A DNA stretch of 64,000 nucleotides from Beijerinckiaceae bacterium (GTDB lineage Bacteria; Pseudomonadota; Alphaproteobacteria; Rhizobiales; Beijerinckiaceae): NCBI GenBank assembly GCA_027532775.1, contig JAPZTO010000002.1:1-64000 (forward strand), read 5' to 3'. Under the pieces are notes generated by a model. That model did no database searches, had not been told where the DNA came from, and was given only the letters and a program-made list of their open reading frames with translations. This document shows positions 36,536 through 46,985 of the stretch, in pieces. The position numbers and the translations under genes are program-made. Numbering within the stretch: position 1 is the stretch's first letter; the number at the start of each line of letters is the position of its first letter.

Positions 36536-37726
36536 CTACCGGGTGATCCTCAGCCCGGTAAGCGAGCCGGCGATCCCGGAGAAGAGCTCCGGCAGGTCCT
36601 TCGCCCGGCGGATGTTGAAATAGTGGCGGTCCGAGGTGGCGCAGTCCCGCAGCAGCCGTTCGTTGCCCTCGATCAGCCGGATCGTGAAGACGATGATCCC
36701 CGCCTCGCGTGCGTTGCGGCAGGCGAGGCGCAGGCGTGCATCGATGGCCTCGCTTTCCATGCCCCAGCGGTTGTCGGTGTTTTCGCCGTCTGTCAGCACG
36801 ATCAGCACCTGCCGGAGGTTGGAACGCTCGGCAAGGCGTGACTGGTTCAGCGGCTCGCGTGGCGAGAGGGCATGCATGCCCCAGGCAAGGCCGATCGGGA
36901 TGTTGGTGCTGCCATCGGCGATCATCTCGTCCACATGGTTGCGGAGTTTCCGGAAATCCTCCGTGAGCGGCAGGATCGGGGCCAGCTTGCCGCATTCCTT
37001 GTCATCGACGGGTACGAAGAGGCGGGCGGCCTGCCCGTCCGGCGGATCATCCGCAATATCATGCGGCATGGACCGATCGGTCAGGCAGCCCTTCCATTTG
37101 CTCGGGCGGGTGCCGGAGAGCCACCTTTCCTGCATCCAGGCAGGATCGACCCGGACATTCCGGCCGAACGGCACCATCGCAACGCGGATATCGCCGGGCT
37201 GGCGCGCCAGCTGTTCCATCCGGTCAAGAAAGAGTTTTGCGGCGCGCCTGAGCTCGCGGATCTTCTCGTCCTCCATCGAACCGGTATTGTCGAGCACCAG
37301 GGCGATTTCGAGCGCGCCGGTCTGGGCGCGCTCGACGGTGACCGTGGCCGAGATCGACGCGAAGTCGAAGCCGAAGATGCGCCCGATGATCATGGCGACC
37401 CGGGCTCTCGCCTCGATCGTCACCTGGTCGGTCGAGAACTGGGCGAGGAGTTGCAGGCCGTCCGGCCCTTCGCCCGAGCCGGCGGCAAGGGCATAGGCCA
37501 AGGCGCGCCGGTCGATCTCCGCCGCACCGAGGCGCGGCGCTTCCGGATCCACCGCCAAAGCCGTGGCGGCAGAATCGATCATGCCCTGGAGACGGGCTTT
37601 CTGCTGGGCGGCCATGCTGAAATCGACGGCCGCACCGGTCACGCCGACAATGAGCAGCATGAGCATACTGGCGATAACAGGGATGGAGGCCGAGACATCG
37701 GCCCTGAACCTGCGGAAAACCCGCAT
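36536..37726 (-). CDS. TadG-like pilus-assembly protein with vWA domain
   Basis: The 396 residues start with a TadE/TadG-type N-terminus (ADVSASIPVIASMLMLLIVG, one helix). A von Willebrand A domain from ~135 has the MIDAS DNTGS and the later LTDGENTDN. TadG proteins anchor Flp pilus assembly in the envelope. No other tad/cpa genes are seen, so its role away from a cluster is open. It has an unusually AT-rich leader. Confidence 0.8.
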   Translation of the reverse strand: MRVFRRFRADVSASIPVIASMLMLLIVGVTGAAVDFSMAAQQKARLQGMIDSAATALAVDPEAPRLGAAEIDRRALAYALAAGSGEGPDGLQLLAQFSTDQVTIEARARVAMIIGRIFGFDFASISATVTVERAQTGALEIALVLDNTGSMEDEKIRELRRAAKLFLDRMEQLARQPGDIRVAMVPFGRNVRVDPAWMQERWLSGTRPSKWKGCLTDRSMPHDIADDPPDGQAARLFVPVDDKECGKLAPILPLTEDFRKLRNHVDEMIADGSTNIPIGLAWGMHALSPREPLNQSRLAERSNLRQVLIVLTDGENTDNRWGMESEAIDARLRLACRNAREAGIIVFTIRLIEGNERLLRDCATSDRHYFNIRRAKDLPELFSGIAGSLTGLRITR

Positions 37727-37926
37727 GAAATCCTCAAATCAAAAACTTATAGGAACAAAATCAAAATCAACGAACGCAACTAACCACAGACACGTGGTCT
37801 TGCCAAGCCTGCCGGTGCAGGCCGTTCACCCGTTCTGTTACCGGGGGGTGAACAAAAAGCAGGAAAGCCCGGGAGTTTTTCCCATTCCCGGGCGTGTCAC
37901 GCGCGCCCGATCTGTAACGGCACTTC
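37727..37926 (-). other. AT-rich spacer with four inverted repeats
   Basis: Between DUF3253 and the TadG-like gene (both minus) lie ACCAC/GTGGT (37783-37798), CCTGC/GCAGG (37808-37821), GTTCACCC/GGGTGAAC (37824-37853) and GCCCGGGA/TCCCGGGC (37867-37893). The last, read on the minus strand, is followed by CTTTCC and is probably the DUF3253 terminator. The AT-rich part nearest the TadG start contains TATAAG on the minus strand. Confidence 0.4.
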
Positions 37927-38238
37927 CTAGTCGAGCCGGGGCAGGGACAGCCGATAGACGCCCTTGAAATCATGCGGATCGGCCGGCTTTCCCTTGCGGA
38001 GGATGACGATGCGACCCGCCGAGGCCAGACGCACGGCCACCTGCCGGACCGGCTGCATCAGCGGCCCCCATTGCTCCGAGGCCGGACCGGCCAGGTTGCG
38101 GGCAACCTCGGAGGGGCAGATCGACTTTTCGGGTCCGCGCTCGGCCACGAGCCGGAGCATGGTGGCCTCGATTGTGGCGGCGTCGGCAGCTTGGTTCATC
38201 ATGGAGGCGGGCATTTCATGGTCATGAGGGCCCGTCAA
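37927..38238 (-). CDS. DUF3253 protein
   Basis: The 103 residues contain the RGPEKSICPSEVARNL and PLMQPVRQVAVRLASAGRIVILRKGKPADP pattern of DUF3253. It looks like a small winged-helix fold, so DNA binding is possible but not shown. Several in-frame ATGs exist near the start. It is divergent from the rhodanese gene. Confidence 0.75.
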   Translation of the reverse strand: MTGPHDHEMPASMMNQAADAATIEATMLRLVAERGPEKSICPSEVARNLAGPASEQWGPLMQPVRQVAVRLASAGRIVILRKGKPADPHDFKGVYRLSLPRLD

Positions 38239-38336
38239 GCCGTGAATTGCTTCCTGTTTTCCGATCCCGGTGATTGCGTGTTCATACGGAGACCATACAG
38301 ATTGATCATAACCAACCAGCGATTCGGGGCGTCACA

Positions 38337-38729
38337 GTGCCACCTGTCATCACCAAGGGCTACAAGGCCCTGCTCGAGGAAGCCGAGGCCGTCATCCGGA
38401 CGCTGTCGGTGGAGGAAGCGGTGGCGATGGCCGGGCGCGAGGATGTCCAGTTCGTGGATCTCCGCGATCCGCGGGAACTCGAGCGTGAAGGACGGCTGCC
38501 CGGTGCCTTCCATTGCCCCCGGGGCATGCTCGAATTCTGGATCGACCCCGAAAGCCCCTATGCCAAGCCGGCCTTCCAGCAGGACAAGACCTATGTCTTC
38601 TTCTGCGCCGGAGGCTGGCGCTCCGCCCTGGCCACGAAGGCCGCACAGGAAATGGGTTTGAAACCAGTTGCGCATATTCAGGGTGGATTCGGGGCTTGGA
38701 AGAAGCATGGCGGTCCCGTGGATGCCTGA
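38337..38729 (+). CDS. Rhodanese-like domain protein
   Basis: The product is 130 residues from GTG 38337 (PPVITKGYKALLEEAEAVIR); an in-frame TTG at 38274 is less likely. One rhodanese domain has the active-site loop FFCAGGWRSA with catalytic Cys, and the VDLRDPREL motif. It is predicted to transfer or carry sulfane sulfur. Single-domain members usually serve as partners of other pathways, here unidentified. Confidence 0.85.
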   Translation: MPPVITKGYKALLEEAEAVIRTLSVEEAVAMAGREDVQFVDLRDPRELEREGRLPGAFHCPRGMLEFWIDPESPYAKPAFQQDKTYVFFCAGGWRSALATKAAQEMGLKPVAHIQGGFGAWKKHGGPVDA

Positions 38730-38754
38730 GGTCCGCCTGTCTGGGGAGAATTGA

Positions 38755-39468
38755 ATGGTTGCGACAAATATTCACGACAAGCCGAAATACCCGCCGAAGC
38801 TGACGCTGGTCATCGGGAACAAGAACTACTCCTCATGGTCGCTGCGGCCCTGGCTGGCCATGGCGGCGAAGGGCGTGCCCTTTGCCGAGGTGCTGATCCC
38901 GCTCGACCACCCGAATACCAAGCAGCAGGTGCTCCAGTATTCACCGACCGGGCAGGTTCCGGCGCTGAAATACGGCAATCTCCTGCTCTGGGAATCGCTT
39001 GCCATCATCGAATATGTGGCGGAGAAGCATCCCGAAGCCAATTTCTGGCCGGAAGAGCAGGAATACCGCGCGCTGGCCCGTGCGCTGGCTTCGGAAGTCC
39101 ATTCCGGCTTCCAGGCCTTCCGCGCCCATTGCCCGATGAACCTGCGCCGCCGCGCCGCCCGGCGGATGAGTGCCGCCGCCGACGAGGACGTGATGCGCCT
39201 GTGCAATTACTGGCGCAAATTCCGGCTGGAAGCGGCCGGCAACGGCCCGTTCCTGTTCGGGGAATTCGGCGCTGTCGATGCGATGATGGCCCCGCTCGCC
39301 ACCCGGATCCGCTCCTACGAGGTCCCGGTCGATCGGGTCACCAATGAGTATGTTGACGCGATCTACAACTTGCCGGCCTTCCAGAAATGGTATCAGGCCG
39401 CCGTGAACGAGCCGTGGAAGATCGCCTCGACCGACAATATCGACAAGCTACGGCCGACGATGCGCTGA
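38755..39468 (+). CDS. Glutathione S-transferase family protein
   Basis: The product is 237 residues. The N-terminal thioredoxin-like domain shows IGNKNYSSWSLRPWLAMAAK (Ser/Tyr candidate active site), TGQVPALKYGNLLLWESLAI (GSH-binding SxxI-type motif), and the C-terminal helical domain runs from ~105. Activity and substrate cannot be told. It lies 25 nt after the rhodanese gene. Confidence 0.85.
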   Translation: MVATNIHDKPKYPPKLTLVIGNKNYSSWSLRPWLAMAAKGVPFAEVLIPLDHPNTKQQVLQYSPTGQVPALKYGNLLLWESLAIIEYVAEKHPEANFWPEEQEYRALARALASEVHSGFQAFRAHCPMNLRRRAARRMSAAADEDVMRLCNYWRKFRLEAAGNGPFLFGEFGAVDAMMAPLATRIRSYEVPVDRVTNEYVDAIYNLPAFQKWYQAAVNEPWKIASTDNIDKLRPTMR

Positions 39469-39562
39469 AGCCTGTCAAGCGCGGGGCCTGACAGAGGGCG
39501 AAAAATTTCGCCGTTCGGAGAAACTTTATTGCCGTTGAAACCGGCGTCGGAAACGGGAATAT

Positions 39563-39597
39563 GGGCGCGGCATTTTCAGATGCCGCGCCCGTTTTTT
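39563..39597 (+). terminator. Strong terminator directly upstream of mccB
   Basis: GGGCGCGGCA-TTTTCAGA-TGCCGCGCCC forms a perfect 10-bp stem, followed by G and TTTTTT. It ends 28 nt before the mccB ATG, which leaves very little room for a separate mccB promoter. Confidence 0.9.
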
Positions 39598-39625
39598 ATT
39601 CATTCGTGTCTCTTTGCGAGGTCGT

Positions 39626-41233
<1,608 letters not shown>

Positions 41234-41266
41234 GAACGTCACCTTTCGAGGGAACCGTTTTCAGTG

Positions 41267-41295
41267 TTGCAGTTCGATTTTTGAGGTCGTACACT
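41267..41295 (+). promoter_or_regulatory. Promoter candidate inside the cargo unit
   Basis: TTGCAG (41267-41272) and TACACT (41290-41295) are 17 nt apart, both fair matches to the housekeeping consensus, 41 nt before the ORF start. This would make the unit self-expressed. Confidence 0.5.
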
Positions 41296-41335
41296 CCTAA
41301 AGCATGGTTCATTCAGATATTTTCGTGCAGAAACG

Positions 41336-41857
41336 ATGAGTGAAAATTTCTTGTTGGATGTTCCATCATGTATTTCAAAGTTTCATGTGTTTCAAAGTGA
41401 GCACGTAGAAAGCAAATCCATTGGATTTTTCCTGCAATGCGCGCATTGCAAGTCTCAGGATTTTATCATTCTCTGTTATCCGATTGTTGCGGAGGATGAT
41501 GAAACCTTCGAGGGGGTTAGTGCGGGGCAGATTGTCGAGCGCAGCCCCCATCATCTGCAATGCTCTGGCTGCAACCGGCGTGAGCTTCTCTTTGATCCCG
41601 AGATCCACGGCTATGATGGCGCGCTGGGGCATGGCTCAAGCTATGAATGTGGGAACGTAAATGAACGGCCAATTACTTCAGTTAGTAGTGTGTATAAGAC
41701 AAAAGTAGAGTTTTTTTATTCAATCGAGTTTGACGAGCTGGCGGAGATCGCCAAAGATTCGAATACGCGTCCTCAAGACCTTTTCGATGGAATTGCAATT
41801 CATGCTGTCAATTCCGACGGAGTGATAATCAAAACCCTTGGTTATGAATGTGCATAG
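41336..41857 (+). CDS. Hypothetical two-CxxC protein of the cargo unit
   Basis: The 173 residues contain LQCAHCKSQDF and LQCSGCNRREL about 40 residues apart, a likely zinc ribbon, then DPEIHGYDGALGHGSS. No membrane segment or signal peptide. Codon use is clearly more AT-rich than the neighbours, pointing to recent acquisition. I do not recognise the family. The ribosome site is poor. Regulatory, immunity or toxin-related roles are all possible and unsupported. Confidence 0.7.
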   Translation: MSENFLLDVPSCISKFHVFQSEHVESKSIGFFLQCAHCKSQDFIILCYPIVAEDDETFEGVSAGQIVERSPHHLQCSGCNRRELLFDPEIHGYDGALGHGSSYECGNVNERPITSVSSVYKTKVEFFYSIEFDELAEIAKDSNTRPQDLFDGIAIHAVNSDGVIIKTLGYECA

Positions 41858-41863
41858 GGTTTT
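41831..41863 (+). terminator. Palindrome over the cargo-gene stop codon
   Basis: AAAACCCT (41831-41838) and AGGGTTTT (41856-41863) form a perfect 8-bp stem with a 17-nt loop that contains the end of the gene. It can act as a terminator on both strands and closes the unit just before the right direct repeat. Confidence 0.55.
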
Positions 41864-41877
41864 CCGCTGAGTTTCTG

Positions 41878-41902
41878 AGGTTTGGTGTGTTCCGGATGTG
41901 AG
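41878..41902 (+). repeat. Right copy of 25-bp direct repeat
   Basis: Identical to 41210-41234. It lies between genes, 100 nt before the methyltransferase start, and the sequence after it is GC-rich like the rest of the chromosome. It probably marks the original downstream flank of mccB. Confidence 0.95.
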
Positions 41903-42002
41903 GGGCGCGCTGGATGGATAAGCGAATCGTTAACCATGATGGCCGCTCAATAGGGCTGCTGCATCGCGCGGCTTGATGATTCACGGTTCGACAGAGGGCC
42001 CC

Positions 42003-42749
42003 ATGAACAACTGGCTCAGCACGGGTTTCCACGGAACCCAGAACTACGAAATCATGCATTTCGGGTTCCAGACCGTGATCAATGTGATTTCCGATCAGCG
42101 TGGCATCTTCTGCGGCGACAATCTCTTCACCTACAACAAGAATCTGTCCTTCCTTGAAGATCCAGTCTTCATGGAGAGCTTCCAGAAACATTGCACGAAC
42201 GAGATGGATCGCTCGCTTGCCTGGCGCATCGCCACGGTGCTCTGGGGCTTCAGGCGTGGCCTGACGCTCGAGGGTGATTTCGTCGAATGCGCCTGCTACA
42301 AGGGTGTTACCGCGCGGGTGATCTGCGACAATGTTGACTTCGCCAGCCGCACGGATCGCCATTACTATCTTTATGACCTGTTCGACCACGATCCGACAAT
42401 GCCGCATCTGCCGATGATTGAGCAGAGCACACAGCTCTATGGCCAGGTCAGGCAGAAATTCGCGCCGTTTCCCAATGTCACCGTGACGCGCGGCCGCGTT
42501 CCGGATGTTCTGGCCGAGGTGTCTCCGAAGAAAATCGCCTTCATGCATCTCGACCTCAACAATGCAGAGTCCGAGATCGGCGCATTGGAAGTGCTGTTCG
42601 ACAGGATGGTGCCCGGTGCGGTGCTGGTGCTCGACGATTATGGCTGGCTCGACTACCGCCCGCAGAAGCTGGCCGAGGATCCGTGGTTCCTCAAGCGCGG
42701 CTATCATGTGCTCGAACTGCCGACCGGGCAGGGGCTCGTGATCAAGTAG
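42003..42749 (+). CDS. TylF/MycF-type SAM-dependent methyltransferase
   Basis: The product is 248 residues from ATG 42003 with AGAGGG upstream. FVECACYKG (SAM motif I position), the DLFDHDP stretch, FMHLDLNNAESEIGALE and AVLVLDDYGW (metal-binding acidic pair) match the macrocin O-methyltransferase family, usually acting on sugars in antibiotics or surface glycans. No glycan or antibiotic cluster is nearby, so the substrate is open. Confidence 0.82.
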   Translation: MNNWLSTGFHGTQNYEIMHFGFQTVINVISDQRGIFCGDNLFTYNKNLSFLEDPVFMESFQKHCTNEMDRSLAWRIATVLWGFRRGLTLEGDFVECACYKGVTARVICDNVDFASRTDRHYYLYDLFDHDPTMPHLPMIEQSTQLYGQVRQKFAPFPNVTVTRGRVPDVLAEVSPKKIAFMHLDLNNAESEIGALEVLFDRMVPGAVLVLDDYGWLDYRPQKLAEDPWFLKRGYHVLELPTGQGLVIK

Positions 42750-42795
42750 ACAGCTTTGTCCGGTTTAGGTTTGATCCTGCCGCTCTCAAAGGTGC

Positions 42796-42832
42796 TTCGT
42801 CATGGCCGGGCCTGTCCCGACCATCCACGACT
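42796..42832. repeat. REP-like intergenic palindrome
   Basis: ATGGCCGGG-CCTGT-CCCGACCAT (42802-42824) is an imperfect hairpin with one mismatch. The surrounding CGTCATGGCCGGG and CCATCCACG words are of the kind found in dispersed intergenic palindromes of Hyphomicrobiales. The rest of the 205-nt spacer before the SDR gene has no other gene. Confidence 0.5.
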
Positions 42833-42954
42833 CTGAGGGACGGGCAACCCTCGATCCACCAATCATACGATGAATACCGCATGCATGATCGACTTCGCTG
42901 CTGACAAGCGCCACACGCCCGGCTAATCGTAGCCCCAACCAACGGGAGGTTTCG

Positions 42955-43704
42955 ATGGCGAGCAACAAGGTGGCGCTGATCACGGGCGCCGGGTCGGGCG
43001 TGGGGCGCGCGGTGGCGATCAAGTTCCTCAAGGAGGGCTACAAGGTCGGCCTGATGGGGCGCCGGGCCGATGCCCTCAACGAGACGATCGCGCTGGCCGG
43101 CTCCGGCGAGGCGATCGCGCTGCCGGCCGATGTGACCGATCCGGTGCAGGTCAATGCGGCGTTTGACGCGCTGGTTGCGAAATTCGGGCGGATCGACGTG
43201 GTGTTCAACAATGCCGGGATCGGCGCGCCGCCCGTCCAGTGGGACGAGCTGCCCGTCGAGCAATGGAAGGCCGTGGTCGATACCAACCTGTCGGGCGTGT
43301 TCTATTGCATGCAGGCGGCGTTCCGCGTGATGAAGCGCCAGAACCCGAGGGGCGGCCGCATCATCAACAATGGCTCGGTCTCGTCCTACACGCCGCGGCC
43401 CTTCTCGGCGGCCTATACCGCCACCAAGCATGCGGTGCTCGGCCTGACGAAGACCGGCGCGCTGGACGGCCGCGAGCATGATATCGCCGTCGGGCAGATC
43501 GATATCGGCAATGCGCTGACCGACATGGCCCGCCGCATGACCACCGGCGTGCTGCAGGCCAATGGCACGACGGCCATCGAAGCGGTGATGGATGTCGAGC
43601 ATGTCGCCAATGCGGTGGCGCATATGGCCAGCCTGCCGCTCGAGGCGAATGTGCTGACCATGAATGTCATGGCGACCAAGATGCCGTTTGTCGGCCGGGG
43701 CTGA
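42955..43704 (+). CDS. Short-chain dehydrogenase/reductase
   Basis: The 249 residues have the [12 protein letters not shown] cofactor loop, NNAG (residues ~84-87), Ser in [10 protein letters not shown] and the YTATK active site (Tyr/Lys). The basic RR at residues ~36-37 after beta-2 suggests NADP(H). Substrate unknown. GGGAGG lies before the ATG. Confidence 0.88.
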   Translation: MASNKVALITGAGSGVGRAVAIKFLKEGYKVGLMGRRADALNETIALAGSGEAIALPADVTDPVQVNAAFDALVAKFGRIDVVFNNAGIGAPPVQWDELPVEQWKAVVDTNLSGVFYCMQAAFRVMKRQNPRGGRIINNGSVSSYTPRPFSAAYTATKHAVLGLTKTGALDGREHDIAVGQIDIGNALTDMARRMTTGVLQANGTTAIEAVMDVEHVANAVAHMASLPLEANVLTMNVMATKMPFVGRG

Positions 43705-43865
43705 GGAAACGCCGTCTTGCGGCCGCGACCGGGGCGGAAATCCCGGCTTCCGACCGGAAATCGCGGTTGAAATCCTGACGCCTATTGCTTAGGCGTCAGA
43801 CCCAGCCGGGCGCCACCACGACAAGGCCCCGGAAGCCGTTTCCGTCATCCCAACAGGAGAGCCTC

Positions 43866-44216
43866 ATGGCCAGCATTACCCGCATCGAAACCGGCCCGCG
43901 CATGTCGAAGGCCGTCATCCATGGCGATACGGTTTATCTCGCCGGCATCGTTGCCGACGATAACAAGCAGGACGTGACCGGCCAGACCAAGCAGATCCTT
44001 GCCGAGATCGACCGCCTCCTCGCCCTTGCCGGCACGGACAAGTCGAAGCTGCTGCGCGCCAATATCTGGATCAGCGACATGTCGACTTTCGGGCAGATGA
44101 ATGCGGTGTGGGATGCCTGGGTCAGCCAGGGCAACACCCCGGCCCGCGCCACCGTGGAAGCCAGCCTGGCGACGCCGGATTACAAGGTCGAGATCATGGT
44201 CGTTGCCGCGAAGTAA
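43866..44216 (+). CDS. RidA/YjgF-family protein
   Basis: The product is 116 residues from ATG 43866 with CAGGAGAG upstream. DTVYLAGIVADD, QTKQILAEIDRLLALAGTDK and GNTPARATVEASLATPDYKVEIMVVA fit the YjgF fold, with Arg in PARATVE as the enamine-binding residue. RidA hydrolyses reactive imines from PLP enzymes. A second member is encoded at 60480-60950. Confidence 0.9.
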   Translation: MASITRIETGPRMSKAVIHGDTVYLAGIVADDNKQDVTGQTKQILAEIDRLLALAGTDKSKLLRANIWISDMSTFGQMNAVWDAWVSQGNTPARATVEASLATPDYKVEIMVVAAK

Positions 44217-44336
44217 GCGGCCGGCGGATCTCGCGATGCTTCCGGGCCGGTGCGATGCACCGGCCCTTTTGTTTTGTGCGGGGGCGGGCCGAGCGCGCCT
44301 GTAGATTTCACCGGCCGGCCGGGGCAACATCGCGGC

Positions 44337-45014
44337 ATGGAAAATCCCTCAGCATCGAGCCTTGCCGACGAAGCCCGTCTCTACCGGCGGCGCGTGATGC
44401 TGATCGTCGGGGTGATTGCCGGGCTGGCGGTGACACAGAGCCTCTATGCGCTGCATCTCGGCGACCGGTTCCTCCTCAAGGACGGGATTGACTGGATCTA
44501 TGATGTCGCGCTCTGGGCGGTCGCCCTGGCGGTGTTCGGACGTGGGCAACGCTTCGAGGAACTGGCCGCGCTCTGGGTGGCCGGGGTGCTGCTCGTCGCG
44601 GCCACGCATACGGGTTACGATCTCTGGGACAAGATCGCCACCGGCCGTCGCCCGCAACCCTGGGTGGCGGGCTGGTCGGCCTTCACGGCAATCGGGCTGG
44701 CCTTGTTCGTCGTGGGACTGATGTTTCGCTTCCGCGGCAGCGACAACCCGCTGATCACGGCGACATGGCTGTCGAGCCGCAATGACATGGTCTCCACCAC
44801 GGCCTTCGCCATTGTCGGTCTCTGGGCCCGTCTCAACTCCTCGCAGGGGCCGGAAATCCTGCTCGATCTCGTGGTGATCGCGCTCAACCTGCAGGCGGCC
44901 GGGGCGATCGCGCTGAGCGTCTATCAAGATTGGGGACGCTGTCGCCTGCCTGATAGACAAGACCCCGAAAGCCATGCAACGTCCGGCGCCAATGATGCCA
45001 AATCGATGGATTAG
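44337..45014 (+). CDS. Cation-efflux-like (CDF fold) membrane protein
   Basis: The product is 225 residues from ATG 44337. About six hydrophobic spans are visible. TWLSSRNDMVSTTAFAIVGL resembles the CDF helix that carries the SxADxxxD metal site in true transporters, but the acidic pair is not complete. It lies 3 nt before mccA, so the two are probably co-transcribed. Transport function is uncertain. Confidence 0.55.
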   Translation: MENPSASSLADEARLYRRRVMLIVGVIAGLAVTQSLYALHLGDRFLLKDGIDWIYDVALWAVALAVFGRGQRFEELAALWVAGVLLVAATHTGYDLWDKIATGRRPQPWVAGWSAFTAIGLALFVVGLMFRFRGSDNPLITATWLSSRNDMVSTTAFAIVGLWARLNSSQGPEILLDLVVIALNLQAAGAIALSVYQDWGRCRLPDRQDPESHATSGANDAKSMD

Positions 45015-45017
45015 AGC

Positions 45018-46985
45018 ATGTTTTCCAGCGTCCTGATTGCCAATCGCGGTGAAATCGCCCTTCGCGTCGCCCGCACGGCCCGCCGGCTCGGCCTCCGGGT
45101 GATTGCCGTCCATTCCGAAGCCGATGCCGCCGCGCCCTTCGTGGCCTATGCCGACGAGGCCTATTGCATCGGTCCGGCCCCGGCGCGGGAGAGCTATCTC
45201 GTGACGGAGCGGATTCTCGATGTTGCCCGCCGCACGGGCGCCGAGTGCCTGCATCCCGGCTACGGGTTCCTGTCGGAAAATGCCGAATTCGCCGAAGCCT
45301 GCGCGGCGGCCGGCGTGGTGTTTGTCGGCCCGCCGCCTTCCGCCGTCCGGGCGATGGGGCTGAAGGATGCTGCCAAGAGCCTGGTCGAGAAGGCCGGCGT
45401 GCCGGTGGTGCCGGGCTATCACGGCGAGATCCAGGACCCCGCCTTCCTCAAGGAAAAGGCCTACCAGATCGGCTACCCCGTCCTCATCAAGGCGGTGGCC
45501 GGCGGGGGCGGCAAGGGCATGCGCCGGGTCGACAAACATGCCGATTTCGAGGAGGCTCTGGCCTCCTGCCAGCGCGAGGCCTCGAATTCCTTCGGCGATG
45601 CGCGCGTGCTGATCGAGAAATACGTGACGGCGCCGCGCCATGTCGAGGTGCAGATCTTCGGCGACCGGCATGGCAATATCCTCCACGTCTTCGAGCGCGA
45701 TTGCTCGATGCAGCGCCGCCACCAGAAGGTGATCGAGGAGGCGCCCGCGCCCGGCATGACGCCGGAGGTCCGCGCGGCCTTCGGCAAGGCGGCAGTCGAG
45801 GCGGGGCGCGCCGTCGGCTATTTCGGCGCCGGGACGGTGGAATTCATCGCGGATGGCTCGCAGGGGCTCAGGCCCGACGGGTTCTATTTCATGGAAATGA
45901 ATACCCGCCTGCAGGTCGAGCATCCGGTATCGGAGGCGATTACCGGGCTCGACCTTGTCGAATGGCAGTTCCGCGTGGCCGCTGGCGAAACCTTGCCGAT
46001 GCGGCAGGAGGACCTGCACATTGACGGTCATGCGGTAGAAGCCCGGCTCTATGCCGAGGAGCCGGAGCGCGGGTTCCTGCCCTCGACCGGCAAGCTGCAT
46101 GCTTTGCGGCTGGCGGGTGGTGAGGGGATCCGGATTGATTCCGGCGTGATCGAGGGAGGCGAGGTGACGCCCTTTTACGATCCGATGATCGCCAAGGTGA
46201 TCGCCCATGGCCCGACGCGCGATATCGCGCTCGACCGGTTGCGTGATGCGCTCGCGGATTCGGTGGTGGCCGGGCCGAAGACCAATACGCGCTTCCTGTG
46301 CAACCTGCTCGACCACCCCGATTTTCGCGCCGGAAAACTCGATACCGGGCTGATCGACCGCAACCTTGCCGCGCTCGGGGCGGTGCCGCCGGAGCGCGAT
46401 GATGCCGCCGTGGCGGCGGGCGCGCTGGCGCTGCTCGCCGAGGAGAAGGCGCGACTGGCCGAGGCCGCTGAGGCCCGCTCGGGCTGGGCGAGCGATCCGT
46501 GGAGCGCGGCGGACGGTTTTGCCATGGCCCCGGGCCGGAAGGGCGAAATCCGCCTCCAGGTCGAGGGTGAGCCGATCCTCCTGCCGGTGGATGCGGCGGG
46601 CGAGGCGATCCTGATGGATCTGGACGGTCCGGAGCGGAATTTCGCCCTCGTCGAGGGCGGGGATGCGCTCTATGTGCTTGACCGTGGCCGCCAGACCCGG
46701 CTGGCGTTGGTTGACCCGCTCGATGTCTCGTTCGAGGCCGGTGGCGGCGATGGCGGCGGCCTCGTCAAGGCACCGATGCATGGCAAGCTTGTCGCCGTGT
46801 TCGTGGCCGAGGGCGACCTTGTGGAAAAGGGGCAGCGCGTGGCCATTGTCGAGGCGATGAAGATGGAGCATCCGGTGCTTGCTCCGCGGGCCGGGCGCGT
46901 CGAGGGCCTCGCCCATATGGCGGGCTCGCAACTCGGCGAGGGCGCCCGGATCATGAGCATCGCGGAGGCCGACCCGGCATCATGA
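45018..46985 (+). CDS. mccA: 3-methylcrotonyl-CoA carboxylase, alpha (biotin) subunit
   Basis: The product is 655 residues. The biotin carboxylase domain (~1-450) shows GGGGKGMRRV, the EKYVTAPRHVEVQIFGD region and EMNTRLQVEHPVSE; a linker and BT domain follow; the C-terminal biotinyl domain has EAMKMEHP with the biotinylated Lys. It could also be read as a propionyl-CoA carboxylase alpha subunit; ivd and mccB nearby favour the methylcrotonyl enzyme. Confidence 0.85.
   Translation: MFSSVLIANRGEIALRVARTARRLGLRVIAVHSEADAAAPFVAYADEAYCIGPAPARESYLVTERILDVARRTGAECLHPGYGFLSENAEFAEACAAAGVVFVGPPPSAVRAMGLKDAAKSLVEKAGVPVVPGYHGEIQDPAFLKEKAYQIGYPVLIKAVAGGGGKGMRRVDKHADFEEALASCQREASNSFGDARVLIEKYVTAPRHVEVQIFGDRHGNILHVFERDCSMQRRHQKVIEEAPAPGMTPEVRAAFGKAAVEAGRAVGYFGAGTVEFIADGSQGLRPDGFYFMEMNTRLQVEHPVSEAITGLDLVEWQFRVAAGETLPMRQEDLHIDGHAVEARLYAEEPERGFLPSTGKLHALRLAGGEGIRIDSGVIEGGEVTPFYDPMIAKVIAHGPTRDIALDRLRDALADSVVAGPKTNTRFLCNLLDHPDFRAGKLDTGLIDRNLAALGAVPPERDDAAVAAGALALLAEEKARLAEAAEARSGWASDPWSAADGFAMAPGRKGEIRLQVEGEPILLPVDAAGEAILMDLDGPERNFALVEGGDALYVLDRGRQTRLALVDPLDVSFEAGGGDGGGLVKAPMHGKLVAVFVAEGDLVEKGQRVAIVEAMKMEHPVLAPRAGRVEGLAHMAGSQLGEGARIMSIAEADPAS

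Noticed and set aside
44349-46931. Long open frame of 860 codons on the minus strand opposite mccA
   Set aside because: It is a shadow of the high-GC codon bias of mccA; no domain, no ribosome site, and the plus strand has a clear biotin carboxylase.
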